A DNA stretch of 64,000 bases from Enoplosus armatus (lineage: Eukaryota > Chordata > Actinopteri > Centrarchiformes > Enoplosidae): contig NC_092198.1 of the NCBI RefSeq assembly GCF_043641665.1, positions 9,375,001 through 9,439,000 of the forward strand. Direction: 5' to 3'. Position 1 is the stretch's first letter. The number at the start of each line of letters is the position of its first letter. The translations under genes were made by a program, and so were the position numbers. Below the pieces are notes generated by a model that did not search any database, was not told where the DNA came from, and saw only the letters and a list, made by a program, of their open reading frames with translations. Of the stretch, positions 1-12,001 are shown piece by piece.

Positions 1-281
1 TACTTTTGACCTCTGTCCCCATAGCAATAACTACTTGTGTTAGGTGTTAAGGTTGTTATGGTGAACATGTTAACCTATTTATACATTGTAGTTTTTGCCT
101 TTATTTTGTAGTCCATCTAGCCATCATTGAATACTGAAGTTCTTGCAAATTGACGCCTTCCATAAAATCTGTTGTAGTCCAATTAAGGCAGGGATGACAG
201 TAGATTTTTGATCAGACTCTACAATATGTTGCACAAGGTTTTTAACGTGTTTCTAATGGAGCTGTGATGTTTTATCTGTAG

Positions 282-3200
282 TCTGTGGAAAGCGCTACAA
301 GAACCGGCCTGGCCTGAGCTACCACTACACCCACACTCACTTGGCAGAAGAGGAGGGCGAGGAGGAGAAGGAACCTGAGATGAGCCCGTCTCCTCCACGT
401 AGCTCGGACAACCACAAACGTAAGATGCTGGCTAGCGTTTAATTACACAGAACGACAGAAGGTTTCCGTAAGTGCTAGCTCAGAAATGTCCTAATGGTTT
501 TCCTGACAGAAACTCCCCAATGCACTTAGTCACATACTCATAAGCGGGAAATGCTCCAAATCACAGTTTATGATAACCCAGATGGCCTCAGGCTGTCTGA
601 AAATGAATGGCAGCTCATGCGTCCCTCTGTGTCTGTTCTTGCCGACAGCTCAGAAGGGTCCAGATGGCTCCATCATCCCTAACGACTACTGTGACTTCTG
701 CCTGGGAGACCAGGACTCCAACAGGAAGACAGGCCAGGCGGAGGAGCTGGTGTCCTGCTCTGACTGTGGGCGTTCTGGTGAGTCTCCAGTCTCCACAACA
801 TGGAGGGTTTCCGTTAAAGCTTCAGGTTCTTCGTTGACGTCAGCGTTAATGTAGACCACAAGTACTAGTTTTCCTACCAATCAAATTAGTGGACTTTAAT
901 AATCCCACTCTTATCAAAGGTGATAGTTCAATAGCTAGATGAGAAGATCGATACCACTGCCATGTCTGTACGGTCAATATGAAGCTACAGCCAGCAGACA
1001 GTTAGCTTAGCTTAGCATAAAGATACATATAGAGGGGACAGGGGGAAACAGCTAGCCTGGCTCTGTCCAAATGATCAAAATCTGCCTGACAACACTTCTA
1101 CCACTCACTAAATAACACGTTATATCTTGTTTGTTTAGTGTGAACAAAACCTGAAGTGTAAAAACGACAAGTTGTCGAGTTTTTGCTCTGGACTATGTCT
1201 TGGTTAGACCCAGTGACTTCCTGGAGTCTTGTTGTCACTGTGAGGTTTTTGTGCGGATTAAACAAACAAGATATGATGTGTTAATGAGTGAGCTTTACCT
1301 TTGGGCAGAGCCAGGCTAGCTGTTTCCCTGTTTCCAGCCTTTGTGCTAAGCTAGGCTAACCATCTCCTGGCTGTAGCATAATTTTTAACCCACAGATATG
1401 AGAGTGGTATCGATCTTCTCATCTAACTCTCAGCAGGAAAAACGAATTAGCGTATTTCCCAAAATGTCAAACTATTCCTTCAAATTAGTTGTTTGCTAGT
1501 CTCACATTTTAATTTGTGTCTTCTACACATCTAATTTTTATTTCCCTTTACTTCCTTTTTATTCCACAATCTTGTTCATGTCAACTCCTCGCTTCCTTGC
1601 AATGTTTATTTTTGTTACCTGGACTAAAATGGTGCTTCCCTAATGGCCACAGATATCGATAGATATAGACAGAGATAAGATAACATCATCCTTTATTAAT
1701 CCCACAGCGGGGGAAATGTGCAGTGTTACAGCACAGGAGTGTTATAGGGGATAGCACAATAGCAAGAAGCACCAGTAAAAGAAAAGATATAACAAATAAG
1801 TAAACAGACCCAACGTGTGTGGTCTACTGGGAGCGGTGTTGATTGTGATGCTGTTTAACACTCTGCATCAAATATCTATTTAGATTAATAATAATTTCTT
1901 TAGGTAATATCTTTTGGAAGCCACCTCCATAAACTGCTATTATTGCAAAGTTTACAGTTATGTTCACACAGTTAATTTCAGTTGGTGACAGCCTCATGTC
2001 ATTATTATTCCAAGTCATCTTTGTTCAAACCGACCTGTGTCTTTACTTGATAATGTAGATCTGATGAGGTCTGATTTATGTTGTGCAGTGAATTGAGCTG
2101 TCATGTTGCTACAGTGTCTTTTCAATGGGTTGTCAATGAGCATCGTAGACCATGAGAAGTGAGAACCAACTGCAGGAAATCTTTGCAATTTCGCTTCTAA
2201 AAATGATATTGATCCGTAGGCTCCGCTGCTTACTTCCATCCTGCATGCTTCTCCATGTCAGCCTCGTCCATCGGTGAAGGACTTCTGCCTTTACACGACA
2301 TGCATTCACTCTTTTGTTGCTCAATTTTCATGCATTACTTTATGGCACATTTGGCTGCATTTTTGTTTCTTTGCCACCCACCGCCACCCTCTTTTTTTTT
2401 TTTTCTCTCCACACTACACGGGGCAAAACTTTTCTAGAATCAGCTCAACCGTCTTATACAATAAGAGAGCAGAGTGTTCATTTCAGCGAGTGAGATGTTT
2501 TCTTGCTACGGTAGAGTTTGTTAGAACAGCTGCGAGAGTGTGTGTGGCCTTGTCTGTGTTGCTCTGACACTGATGTTTTCATGGTAGCTGGAAGAGGAGG
2601 AGTGAAGAAGGATGGGAGGAAGCTGAGTGCTCTCGAAGAATTGTTCGGCAACGCGTCCGACAGCGAGGCCTCCACGTTTCATGGCTTTGAAGATGCAGAG
2701 CTGGAAGACATTTTGTTTTCGGACGATGACGGCGCCGTGGCTGACAGCTGATAACGGGACGCCTTGACTAGCTGGACCTCGTGGCAATAAAAATTATTTT
2801 CTGATTGAACGTTTTCATTGAGGGAACACTGGAAGACTTTGAAGGTGCAGAATGGACTACAGTGGCTCCCCTTAAATGGCACGCTGAAGAATTTATTTTG
2901 AACTTTTCGAATACAGAGTATGAAGGACATGAATTCCTTCCAAAGACATTTAACAGCGTCTTTTTGTTGGAAATTTTGTCCCGGATGCATACAAATGCCT
3001 TTTTTGTTTTTTTTACCACACTCGTGGATTTTACTGTTCAACATGTTAAGACATTTTTCCATTTTTCATAAACAAACAATAATCTCCTCACACTTGACTG
3101 TGCTTGCGTAAGATAATCAAGTTCATAGACTAAACCTCACATCCTACAGCCTATTTAATTCTGGACTGAAAAAGGTTAATAGCAGACACGGTGGACCAGA

Positions 3201-5583
3201 GAGAAAAAAGGAATAAATTACGTTGAGTGGCCGCTAATATGGCAGGGGGAGGGATGAACGTGGACAGTTGAGTCACTCCATTGGCTAAAGAGGACAGGTA
3301 GCCGAGAGGTAAGAGCCAATCGGCACTCCATTGCTCCTCTCTGTCTTTAAGGGCTAGATCCTTTCTTTTATCAGTGGACGCTGGGCAGAAATACTTTTTT
3401 TCTCCTGCCTGCTGCTAATTGGTATTCATTTTAAGCTGATAGGCCATCTTTTAAACAGCCACAGCTAATTTCTCCCCGACTGTTTCACTTTTGGAGGCAG
3501 GCGGCAGCTTTAAACATTTCTGCTTGAAATTATATTCAGCTCACGTTTCTCTTTTGTTCATCCATCACAGGCTGATAGGGAACGTTTTCAATGTCTCTGG
3601 CTGCTTTCCCAGTCCAGATACAAATCACTTCATCCTTGATTATGGCTCATTGATAACCCATTGATACCAGGGTGATGCAGATGACTGTTTGCGAGATGAG
3701 ATGCAGACACCACTGTGAAGCTGAGGGGAGGCTATAAAAGACAGTTATTAAGAGCAAGAAGACAATTTTACATGAACCAAATAGCCTTCCTTTTGTCTCG
3801 TCGCAGCTGTAGATTTATGGGAAGATGATAAGATTACGGCTCGACTGTGCTTTCCTGCACACACATCACTGCTTGTGTTTTGTTTTCCAGACATATAATT
3901 ACTCGTCCGTTGTGGCTAGATTGCATTTGATGCTACTCTTCCATCCAGTCGTATGGACTGTCAACACTATAGGGTGCAATTACAGTTGTCTGAATCACAA
4001 AGTAAACACTTACCGCTGGCTCTTATGAAGACATAGCAATCGGATTTTGAAGGGAGACACAACATGGTCCAAATGTTTTATTCATCTCCACCAGGGCACA
4101 ACAGTTTATTCAGTCAAAAAGATTTTCTTTAAAAAAATATTGAAAATCGAATGTCCATTTTCAATCTACAGCATTAAGAAGTGGCTTCAGATGATGCGTC
4201 TGCCACGTGTCTCTGAACTGTTATATAAGAAAACACCACTGACTTTGTAAACTCCTCTGGCGATCCACCCTGTCCACCCCCTCCCGCCTCCTTCACTCCT
4301 CTCGTCCCTTCCTCACCGTCCCTCCACAGGTCACCCCACATGTCTGCAGTTCACTGACAACATGATGCAGGCAGTGAGGACGTACCAGTGGCAGTGCATA
4401 GAGTGCAAGTCCTGCAGCATCTGTGGCACCTCAGAGAACGATGTACGTATACTGCAGGAGAGGGAAGTCCTGTGCGAGTCTCTGGCTCCACAAATGTCAG
4501 CGTTTGAATGCTGTCACTAGATTTCCCTTTGAATTTGCTTTGAAGCGCACTTTGACTTGTTTTTCTTTTAATGTTGTGACCTTTCCACAGTCCTGCCTGT
4601 CATAGGCAATACATACTCGCCAAGCAGATAAGTCACCACTGATGTGATTTTTTTTTCAGTGACTGGATCAGTACTATGTTAGAGTGAAAAATACAATATA
4701 AATAGAGTTTTGCTCTTTTGGAAAAAAGAGTTAAATGATCGTACATTCATGGGAAAGCCAAATATTTGATTTGATACAAATGCAGTCTGCAGTGATTTGC
4801 AGACTGCAGAAGAAAATAAAAAATAAAAAACAATAATAATGTAAACACTATAAAAATGACTTCCACTGTAAAGTAATAAATACTCACCATAGCAAACATT
4901 GCAACAAAGGCGGATGATATAAGGTTGCATGCTACTTAACACGTACCAATTTCTACTGGATAGTTTGAGCATTTTTTGACACATGTACCTGCAGTTTGGG
5001 CATAAAAGATTTGAAGCTCAGTTAGTTGTCCCATGATGTTTTGAAACAGTGCTACTTGCTATTACTACTTTTATAGCTGATAAATGCTGCTAACTGGCAT
5101 TCAACATAATGTTAGCCACATTTAAAGCAGTATTTGTAACTCTGATTTATTTATTTCAGCACTTTATATCCTTTTCCAGGAAGGGTTCATATTTATTTAT
5201 ACAACATAATGTATGTATTTATGCCCCCTGCACATATTTTATAGAGATTATATATTTAAGATGTGTGTGTGCTGCCAATGTAGGACCAGCTGCTGTTCTG
5301 TGATGACTGTGACAGAGGGTACCACATGTACTGCCTGAAGCCTCCAATGACCCAGCCTCCAGAAGGTACACTCTCATCGGTTTTATTATACATCAGCGGC
5401 TTGATACTATATATGTCATGTACTGTATATTTGAGAGAGGCTACAAGCAAAGGCTATATATGGAGCACGGGGGACAAAGATTTCAGCCTCTCTTTCTCCG
5501 TCTCTGTCTCCACAGGGAGCTGGAGCTGTCACTTGTGTCTGGACCTGTTAAAAGACAAGGCCTCAGCCTACGAAGAAGCGTAA
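282..5583 (+). CDS. dpf3: dpf3, D4/double PHD finger protein 3 (3' part, partial)
   Basis: This is a histone-reading accessory subunit of the BAF (SWI/SNF) chromatin remodeller in the nucleus. The exons seen are 282-419, 649-777, 4330-4442, 5284-5365 and 5516-5583 (TAA), and all phases agree. The first exon encodes the C2H2 finger ([19 protein letters not shown]) and an acidic linker. The rest encode the tandem PHD fingers, with landmarks [49 protein letters not shown] and SWSCHLC. The C-terminus is ASAYEEA. The 5' exons (Requiem N-terminal domain) lie left of the window. The core is also close to dpf1 and dpf2. I favour dpf3 because of HPTCLQFT and, mainly, the DPF3a-like alternative exon at 2588-2751. 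The coding exons are interrupted by an intron of about 3.5 kb that contains that exon and a candidate regulatory block. The neighbour leg1 is convergent. Confidence 0.9.
916..1481. mobile_element. fold-back MITE, copy 1
   Basis: A long imperfect inverted repeat. The left arm (GATGAGAAGATCGATACCAC ... AAACAGCTAGCCTGGCTCTG) is the reverse complement of the right arm (CAGAGCCAGGCTAGCTGTTT ... GATCTTCTCATC). It ends in ATGTCAAACTATTCCTT. It lies in the dpf3 intron after the exon ending at 777. Related copies are at 18341-18692, 33449-33761, 37765-37937 and 51339-51470. Confidence 0.75.
1650..1800. repeat. dispersed LINE-tail-like fragment
   Basis: Contains CCTTTATTAATCCCACAGCG followed by GGGGAAATGTGCAGTGTTACAG. 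This is a diverged version of the 'tttattgatccccggggggaaat' tail seen again at 13723-13770, which is common in fish genomes. The exact family was not determined. Confidence 0.5.
2588..2751 (+). CDS. dpf3: dpf3 alternative terminal exon (DPF3a-type isoform)
   Basis: The acceptor is TTTTCATGGTAG. The exon joins in phase to the exon ending at 777: one base is carried over and the codon becomes Ala after CGRS. It runs 54 codons to a TGA. It encodes a basic start ([11 protein letters not shown]) followed by an acidic tail containing [20 protein letters not shown]. Human DPF3a ends with a very similar TEDLFGSTSESDTSTFHGF block, recalled from the family. An AATAAA at 2786-2791 can end this transcript. 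Splicing here removes the second half of PHD1 and all of PHD2, so the product cannot use the double PHD reader. Confidence 0.85.
2786..2791 (+). promoter_or_regulatory. poly(A) signal of the short dpf3 isoform
   Basis: A canonical AATAAA lies 35 bases after the TGA of the alternative terminal exon, followed by AT-rich sequence with T-runs. It supports a real short transcript rather than a cryptic exon. Confidence 0.7.
3180..3800. other. candidate conserved regulatory block in the dpf3 intron
   Basis: This non-coding stretch between the alternative exon and the next PHD exon has balanced composition, no microsatellite and no resemblance to the repeats elsewhere in the window. It contains homeobox-type cores (GCTAATTGG, AGCTAATTT), GATA-type cores and a TGAGTCA AP-1 site. 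The inference of constraint rests on appearance only. Confidence 0.25.
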
Positions 5584-5719
5584 CTCCCTGGACATTCTTC
5601 TCAGCGCACACACACTATATATATATTTGTACCTACACATTAACTGTTTGACATACCCACACATGAGCAAAAACGTTCTCTCACAGACTCAAACACACAC
5701 ACAGATACAGAGGCTCTTT

Positions 5720-5742
5720 CACACACACACACACACACACAC
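5720..5742. repeat. (CA)n microsatellite
   Basis: About 11 CA units early in the dpf3 3'UTR. Confidence 0.95.
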
Positions 5743-6516
5743 TCCAGTGCATTAGCGGGCTCAGGGCAGCCTCCCGTGTGAGGCGCGGAGGTCCTCGACC
5801 TCTCATTTAGCCAAGCAACACTCCAGATGCAAACGCCATCAACATGCAATCTCGACCATAAGTCAGCCAACAGCAGGCCTGCCATTCAGTCATTTCTCTA
5901 CCTCGCCACTCAGCAGACGGCAAGAAGCCAAAGCAAGATAATGGCCAATACTGTGTAGTACATGTGAAATACATGCTCATTTTAAAGCAAACATCTGGAA
6001 TCCCTGGATGTTTTCCCCTGATTTCAGTTCATTTGAGTATGATCTGGAAGACGTTTGTCCCAGAGCTTTTGCAGAAGCTGTTTCGCTTGCTTCCCTTGCT
6101 GCTCTACAGCGGGGGAACCTGAGCGGGTTTGAGTAATGTTTGTTTAAAAATGTCTCCTTCCAGCTCTACTCCTCGCCTGTGTTTAGACTTTACAGTGACA
6201 TTCCTATTTTATATCTGGACAGACTCAGTTAGTTATGCCATCTTTCACGGGTTTTGTCAAGCTCGGTGAATTGTACGTCCAGTGCTGAGAGGAAACGGGC
6301 CGATAAAACAGCCTCGACTGTCATTCCTGTTGGAGCGTGGTGACATTTTGAATCCACGTCTGTTTTTTGTATCCTCGCAGTCACTAGGATACCATGGTGC
6401 TCAATCTGACACTTTACAAAAATGATAACATTTCTTTATATAGAATGAAACGCTTATTTATTTATAGTCGATAATAGTCCAATGTTACTGTTAAGGAGAT
6501 CATTGTTACTGTAAAT

Positions 6517-7019
6517 CAGTGGTTCCCAAACTTTTCCTGTCATGCGCCCCTTTGGAAGCCGAAGAAACGACTGGCCCCCTCTTCCTCCCCACACAAGCAT
6601 GGACATTGATTACATTTTTTATCAACTAGTAACAATACTGGGGAAACTAGTTATAAGAAGAGCTGCAATATATTGAAATAACATTAATATGAACATTCAA
6701 CTTAATACTGTTATTATTTACACGTGTTGAACATTTTAAAATAATATGCTGGGAAAAAGGTTTATTCTATGGAGCCCCAGAAAGGTGATATATTGTTTTA
6801 TCTTGTTGTGTGCACAAGATAATTTACTATACATTCATATGCATCTGTAACATCTTCAGATGCACACAGCCACCATATAACGGAGAGAACTCAGCTAATC
6901 AAGTCCCCAAAGGTGATTCACCTTTTATGGTTTCCCTCTTCATTTAAGCCACTGTGTGCCCCCCTACAATACCTCTGCGCCCCTTCAGAGGGCCCCACCC
7001 CACAGTTTGGGAACCACTG
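6517..7019. mobile_element. non-autonomous hAT-type MITE
   Basis: The 16-base terminal inverted repeats match exactly: CAGTGGTTCCCAAACT at the left and its complement AGTTTGGGAACCACTG at the right. They are flanked by a perfect 8-bp duplication, CTGTAAAT, at 6509-6516 and 7020-7027. Eight-base target duplication and CAG...CTG ends are hAT hallmarks. The interior of about 500 bp has no transposase reading frame. It lies inside the presumed dpf3 3'UTR. Confidence 0.9.
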
Positions 7020-7700
7020 CTGTAAATGAACCGGTGCAATGTGTGTATTATCAAACCTTGATTCATGACTATTTTGAACATGCAGTGTGGTGAATCATGT
7101 CCTTAGGAATTAGTATTTACAGGTGAGTCCTGTCTGGAAGTTGGCACAGGTTATGTAAGAATCTACAGTTTCTTTTAATGCTGTTATAACCAGAATATAC
7201 TCTGGATAGTCTGCTTGTGTATTACCATGTGAGTAACGTTGATAAATTGAATTGGTTTTATGTAAAATTGAATACTAAAATCAGCCCCATCAATATAATT
7301 TATGTTTTTGTACTTTTGGTAGCACTAACCTAATGCTGTATAAACACAAGATTTAATAGGAATAAACACCAAGAATAAGCTCAAAAGTGCAAATTAAAAA
7401 AGCCCTTACAGTACACATAGTGTACACGCCTTGACAGGATATCACAATCTGCATTTGTGTTTTTTATTGTGAGTTTGATATTGCTTTTCCACAGACAATC
7501 ATGATGAGCTAGCATAGATACAGTACAGTTAATATTCAGAGGGTTTTATTGTGCTTTTCCATGGCGGGTATAATGACCCTTTGTGTCTTCCTTTTAAAAA
7601 TGTCTTGGATGTCATTCTTATTTGATGCCATCACCTACAGTGATTCAACATGTGTGTTGTATTTTGTTAAAGTAAATGTTTATGTTATGTTTTGTGTTGA

Positions 7701-7706
7701 AATAAA
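7701..7706 (+). promoter_or_regulatory. poly(A) signal of the long dpf3 isoform
   Basis: A canonical AATAAA in an AT-rich context (TGTGTTGAAATAAAGACTTT). It is the most convincing signal downstream of the last dpf3 coding exon. Confidence 0.5.
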
Positions 7707-7722
7707 GACTTTTCCATGAATC

Positions 7723-9235
7723 TTTCCTTGCATGTCATCTACAAACTGGAGCTTTCCCACTTATCTTCAGTCCACTTGTTTCACATTTTGCCTGTACAAT
7801 ATATTCACAGAAATACTCTTTCAAGTCTTTCCCTTTCAATAATCCATTACCAGGAAACCCTAAAATAGGCATAGAGTGTTTATATGGCTCTGGCCAAGAT
7901 GGCTGTGTCTGATATAAATCCATTAGAATCTAATGGGCAGATAAGCCATCATTTCCCCTAAATACCTGGCTGCCTTTCTGTTTGTCTGGCAGCATCTCCG
8001 TGTACGGCTGCTCTCTCCAGTGACTACAACAGGAATACAGAATAAACTCTAGAAGAGGTTACAAGCATGTGTAACACTGTTCAGCTAATGTTTTTTTCAC
8101 CACTTTCCAAAGAACACATTTTATCTTATTATGGGTATTATTTAAAATATCACTGCCATCGCATTACTGGAAACCTGCCCTCGTGATAGGTCAGTACTTA
8201 CACCAAATTACCACTAGGGAGCGCTAATGGACTGGAATAGAGCTCTGGATGACATTCACTATGTGATTTAACGTGGTGTGGTGCTATATGAGGACATGTT
8301 AGTCGACTTTACCTTTACAATCATGACAAATACATCTGATACATTTAGGCATTTGTCACTGAGAGCTGTGGTTGGATCTTGTCTCAGCTGTACTTGGCAA
8401 CAGTCTAACCTTTAAACCAATCTACCTGTGATGAAAGAAATACTTCAGTGTAGAAATACTCCATTACAAGTAAAATTCCTGTATTCAAAATCTTACTCAA
8501 GTAAAAATACAGAAGTCTTATCTGCAAAATGTACGTACAGTATCAAACGTAGTATCAAAGTATTATGTATTATACAGACTGAATCTGATTATATAGTTCA
8601 TATAATTGGATTGTTATTATTGATTACTTTATATACTGTTAGGTGGTTCAGTCTATAACAATGCATCATATTTTAGAAACTGATCACTTATTTTGTAGGT
8701 AACTAGTAACAACAGCACCAAGTTGAGTAGTACTCAAGTAAAGTAAAAGTACCTAAAAAAATACTATAGTACCTGAGTAAATACTTACAACTTAGTTACA
8801 CTCCTCCACTTTGTTTTTAGATATTTAAGATATTTTATGCAAACAAACCTTATTGTGCATCTTCAAAGAAGAACTTTCTGTGTTTAGTTTTTGCCATTTT
8901 TCTGTATCATATATATTATATATTATTGAGTTCCATAACAAGATCTCCAAAAGCATATAATAATGACAGTACAATGAGGGTTTGTTGACTTTTTACTGTG
9001 ACACACACATTCACAACAGAGTGACGAGAACAAAGACACAGAGAGGATAGCAGCTATTAGTCTTTTTGTATTGCAAGCGATTTATCTGAAACCTATCGAT
9101 GAGTAATACAAAAGTAATCCTGTATTATTTGTAAAAGAATTTACATTTGTCTTTACCTTACAGATGAGTTAGGGACTGCAATTATGTAACTGGAGTTGCT
9201 ATCTGTCTCTCTCTCTCTCTCTCTCTCTGTTTGTC
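7723..9235. other. intergenic region, dpf3 to leg1 (convergent)
   Basis: No exon was recognised. It holds a diverged hAT-type repeat fragment (8423-8818). The right end must include the leg1 3'UTR, with a (CT)n run at 9203-9228 just beyond the leg1 stop on the minus strand. Confidence 0.6.
8423..8818. mobile_element. fragment of a 'cagtggtggaaagtaac' hAT-type repeat
   Basis: Diagnostic phrases such as 'tactcaagtaaaaatacagaagt', 'tgcatcatattttagaaactgat' and 'agttacactcctccactt' mark a widespread fish MITE related to those at 14164-14590 and 43846-44455. Termini are eroded and no target duplication was seen. Confidence 0.6.
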
Positions 9236-9466
9236 TCAACAGCTCGTAATCATTGTACTGACGATGGACATGAAAGTGTCTCTGGCATAGCTGGGATTCA
9301 GTACGAGCTGCTCCAACATCTCTCTGCCTTTCTGTCTTGAGTCCACTGAACACATGGCACTTTTCCACATACGCACCAACGTCCCACCTGGCAGGCGACA
9401 TGATCAAGATCATCCTTAAAAGCTCACAAATCCAATGAAAAGACTATATTATATTATTATTTGATG

Positions 9467-9506
<40 letters not shown>

Positions 9507-10316
9507 CCTACCCAGAAAAGTGTTGATGGTATTCATCCAGGAGAAGGTCGACAGTGTGTGGTTCTCCTCTGTACTCAGATCGGCAATGTTAGGCGCAACG
9601 TCGCCCTCCTAGACGTACAGATATGACAGACAGAACATAAATGAGATAAATACACAGGTTGTAAAAATGTGATAAGTTTAGAAGTTAATGTTGAGGGTAC
9701 GTACCTGTAAAATTCTACTTGGGAGAGGGGCCATGAACAGCGCAGATTTTTCCATATTGGATTGGAAATGTGCTGCTGAAACGTACTCTGCAGAGTTCAG
9801 CCAGCTCTTTGCAAATGACACCTCTGCAGAGGAGTAGTGGCTCTGCCTGAAGGAGAGGAGAGGACAGTTCAACAATTTGGGAAATTCGCTCATTCACTTT
9901 GTTGCAGGGAGTGAGGTGAGAAGAATGATACCGCTCTAGATAGATAGATAGATAGATAGATAGATACCTGGCGTTGCATGTAGCAGAGGCATAAGTTGAA
10001 GCCATCTGGGCCACCCAGTAGAGGCCGAGGAGAGCGTCTTTCTTCTCACTTTCAGGGAGAGGAGACTCAGTGGCAGACTTCAGACCCTTTAATCACACAC
10101 ATAGAGCATTAAGGAGGTACTCCAGACTTTATAAAAGGCTCTCTGTTAAAAGAGGACATTATACAACTGTTTTCACAGGCTGAGTAGTGCTCCCCATGAG
10201 AGTGAACTGGTGTTGATGTGTAAAATCAGTGTAATGTCCCTTTTGTATTATATGTTAATATATGAGACAGTGTCCATTAGTGCGTTTCTATATAAAAATC
10301 AGTAATGTGTATGTGG

Positions 10317-10354
<38 letters not shown>

Positions 10355-12001
10355 ACTGCATGTACCTGAAAAAAGGCATCCCACTTAGTCATGGCATCAG
10401 GGAAGCGAGCTGCACAGTCAGCATATGTGGTGCAATAGTCCTCTACACCTTCAGGCACCTGCATCTGGACCTAATGAGATCAATGAGATCAATCATCATT
10501 ACAATCATCCTCATCATCATCAAAACCATAACACAGCTTCCGTCGGTCCACCACTTTGATCCAGACTGAAATATCTCAACAACTATTGGATGGATTTCCA
10601 TGAAGTTTAATACAGACATGCATGGTGCCTTTAGGATAAATCCTACTGACTTTGGTCATCCTTTGACATTTCCTCTAGCACCATCATGAGGCTGAAATGT
10701 GTGTGTTTTAGTAAAATGTCTTAACAACTGTTGGATGGACTGCGATCGTCAACTACACACATGTGGCCCTCAGGATTGCAGAATTGCAGAATTGCAGTCA
10801 CTTCAATGATCCCTTAACTTTTCATAAAGCTCCAACATCAGGTCAAAGTTTTAATTTGTCAAATACTTTGGTTTATGACTAAATACTTGCAACACTAATG
10901 ACATTTCTGTCAGCCTCAGCTATACTTTTTGTTTTTGGCTAATCAACAAATGTTAGCATGCTAATGTGCGAAAACAAAGATGGTGAATATGGTAAACACC
11001 AGCATGTTAGCATTGTCATTGTGCGCATTTTAGCATGTTGATGTTAGCATTTAGCTCAAAGAGCCGCTAGCGTAGCTACAGTCCCTTTGTCCTGTTTTTC
11101 AACAGTGGAGATGCCCGTTTGCACAAGTACCTGAACTCCTTCTCCCATGAAGCCCTGCTGTGCGGCGGACAGGAATGGAAGTACAGAGGCAAAGTAGTTC
11201 ACACCTGTAGGAGAAAGAAGTGGTTTTGATAGTGTTTTATTGTTTAATATTCTATTTGTGTGTTTTGTGTGTGTGTGTGTGTGTGTGGTGTGGTGTGTTT
11301 GTCATACTTACAGCCCCACCAGCTTTGGGTAGAAACACACATAGTATCTCCTGTTTGCAGGCCGCAGGTTGTAGCACCGGTTGGGTCAGCGAGACGCCCT
11401 GCAGAAACACACACATTGTACATAACGCTATCAGTTTGTTTTCACTCAGTTTATGACTGCATGTTCCAGTCCCAGGGTCAACATGAAGTTGACCCTGGGA
11501 CTCACAGTAAAAGTAGCTTATTTATTCATTATAAAGAAGTCATTGCTGAGAGTTAGATTATCAGATCTAGAGCTTGGAACTGCTCTCAAATGATTCACTA
11601 TTTTGCACCAACTGTCATTCTGGTGAAGGAAGTAATTTTTCTTTCTTAGCTTTATAGGGAAACATTATTATTGATAAAAAAAAGAAAATAACTTCACTCT
11701 TACCTGAAGTTAGCATCCATCCAAGCTGCAGTGGCAGTCCCCACAGAGGACTGTCTGTGGCATTTGTCCCCATGGATCCCATAAATGGGTCTGTAGCAGC
11801 TATCAGCAGTCGGTAAAGACTCATGCGGTGAAGGAAGTGCCAGGGGTCAGGAGTCAGGATGCCATTCTGTATCGGCAGGTCAGTCACTTGGCCGGCCGTT
11901 TGAGCCCACAGGATGGGCATGCCATTTTCTAGAAATACAGCAGCGCTGCTGAGAGACACTGCACATGCAAGGAGGAGGCTGAGGACTGCCGGGCGCAGCA
12001 T
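9236..12001 (-). CDS. leg1: leg1, liver-enriched gene 1 protein (secreted), complete
   Basis: This is a secreted protein of the LEG1 (DUF781) family. Zebrafish members are needed for liver outgrowth; the human homologue is C6orf58. Minus-strand exons are 12001-11704, 11398-11312, 11204-11131, 10470-10366, 10086-9968, 9846-9705, 9608-9512 and 9387-9236. All have GT-AG borders and matching phases, giving 357 residues. The start MLRPAVLSLLLACAVSLSSA is a signal peptide. An in-frame upstream ATG exists but would bury that signal, so I chose the inner one. Family landmarks are NPWHF-like DPWHFLHRMSLYRLL, SPLWGLPLQLGW, DPTGATTCGL, SWWGC, WVAQMASTYASATCNAR, SWLNSAEYVSAAHFQS and a C-terminal MITSC. 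Introns carry (TAGA)n and (GT)n microsatellites, one repeat block and a perfect hairpin. No defect was seen. Confidence 0.94.
9470..9504. repeat. (GT)n microsatellite
   Basis: About 17 GT units in leg1 intron 7. On the gene's own strand it reads (AC)n, beginning just past the donor of exon 7. Confidence 0.95.
9937..9965. repeat. (TAGA)n microsatellite
   Basis: Seven uninterrupted TAGA units in leg1 intron 5, beside the exon 5 donor. Confidence 0.95.
10320..10353. repeat. (GT)n microsatellite
   Basis: About 17 GT units in leg1 intron 4, a short distance beyond the exon 4 donor on the minus strand. Confidence 0.95.
10545..11085. repeat. dispersed teleost repeat ('ctcaacaactattggatgga' type)
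   Basis: Contains the phrases ATATCTCAACAACTATTGGA, CCATGAAGTTTAATACAGAC, AGCACCATCATGAGG and a trailing run of AGCATGCTAATG/TTAGCATG words. The same family recurs inverted at 28940-29335 and in part at 58775-58985. It sits in leg1 intron 3. Class not determined. Confidence 0.6.
11468..11502. repeat. perfect 15-bp hairpin
   Basis: AGTCCCAGGGTCAAC is followed by a 5-base loop (ATGAA) and the exact reverse complement GTTGACCCTGGGACT. It lies in leg1 intron 1. It is not part of any repeat family recognised here. Confidence 0.9.

Larger units (their letters stand above)
5584..7722 (+). other. dpf3: dpf3 3'UTR
   Basis: The sequence follows the TAA of the long isoform and has no further coding exon in frame. 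It contains a (CA)n run at 5720-5742 and a hAT MITE at 6517-7019. It ends near an AATAAA at 7701-7706, which is followed by a T-rich stretch. The length is inferred from this signal; earlier weaker signals could also be used. Confidence 0.55.
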
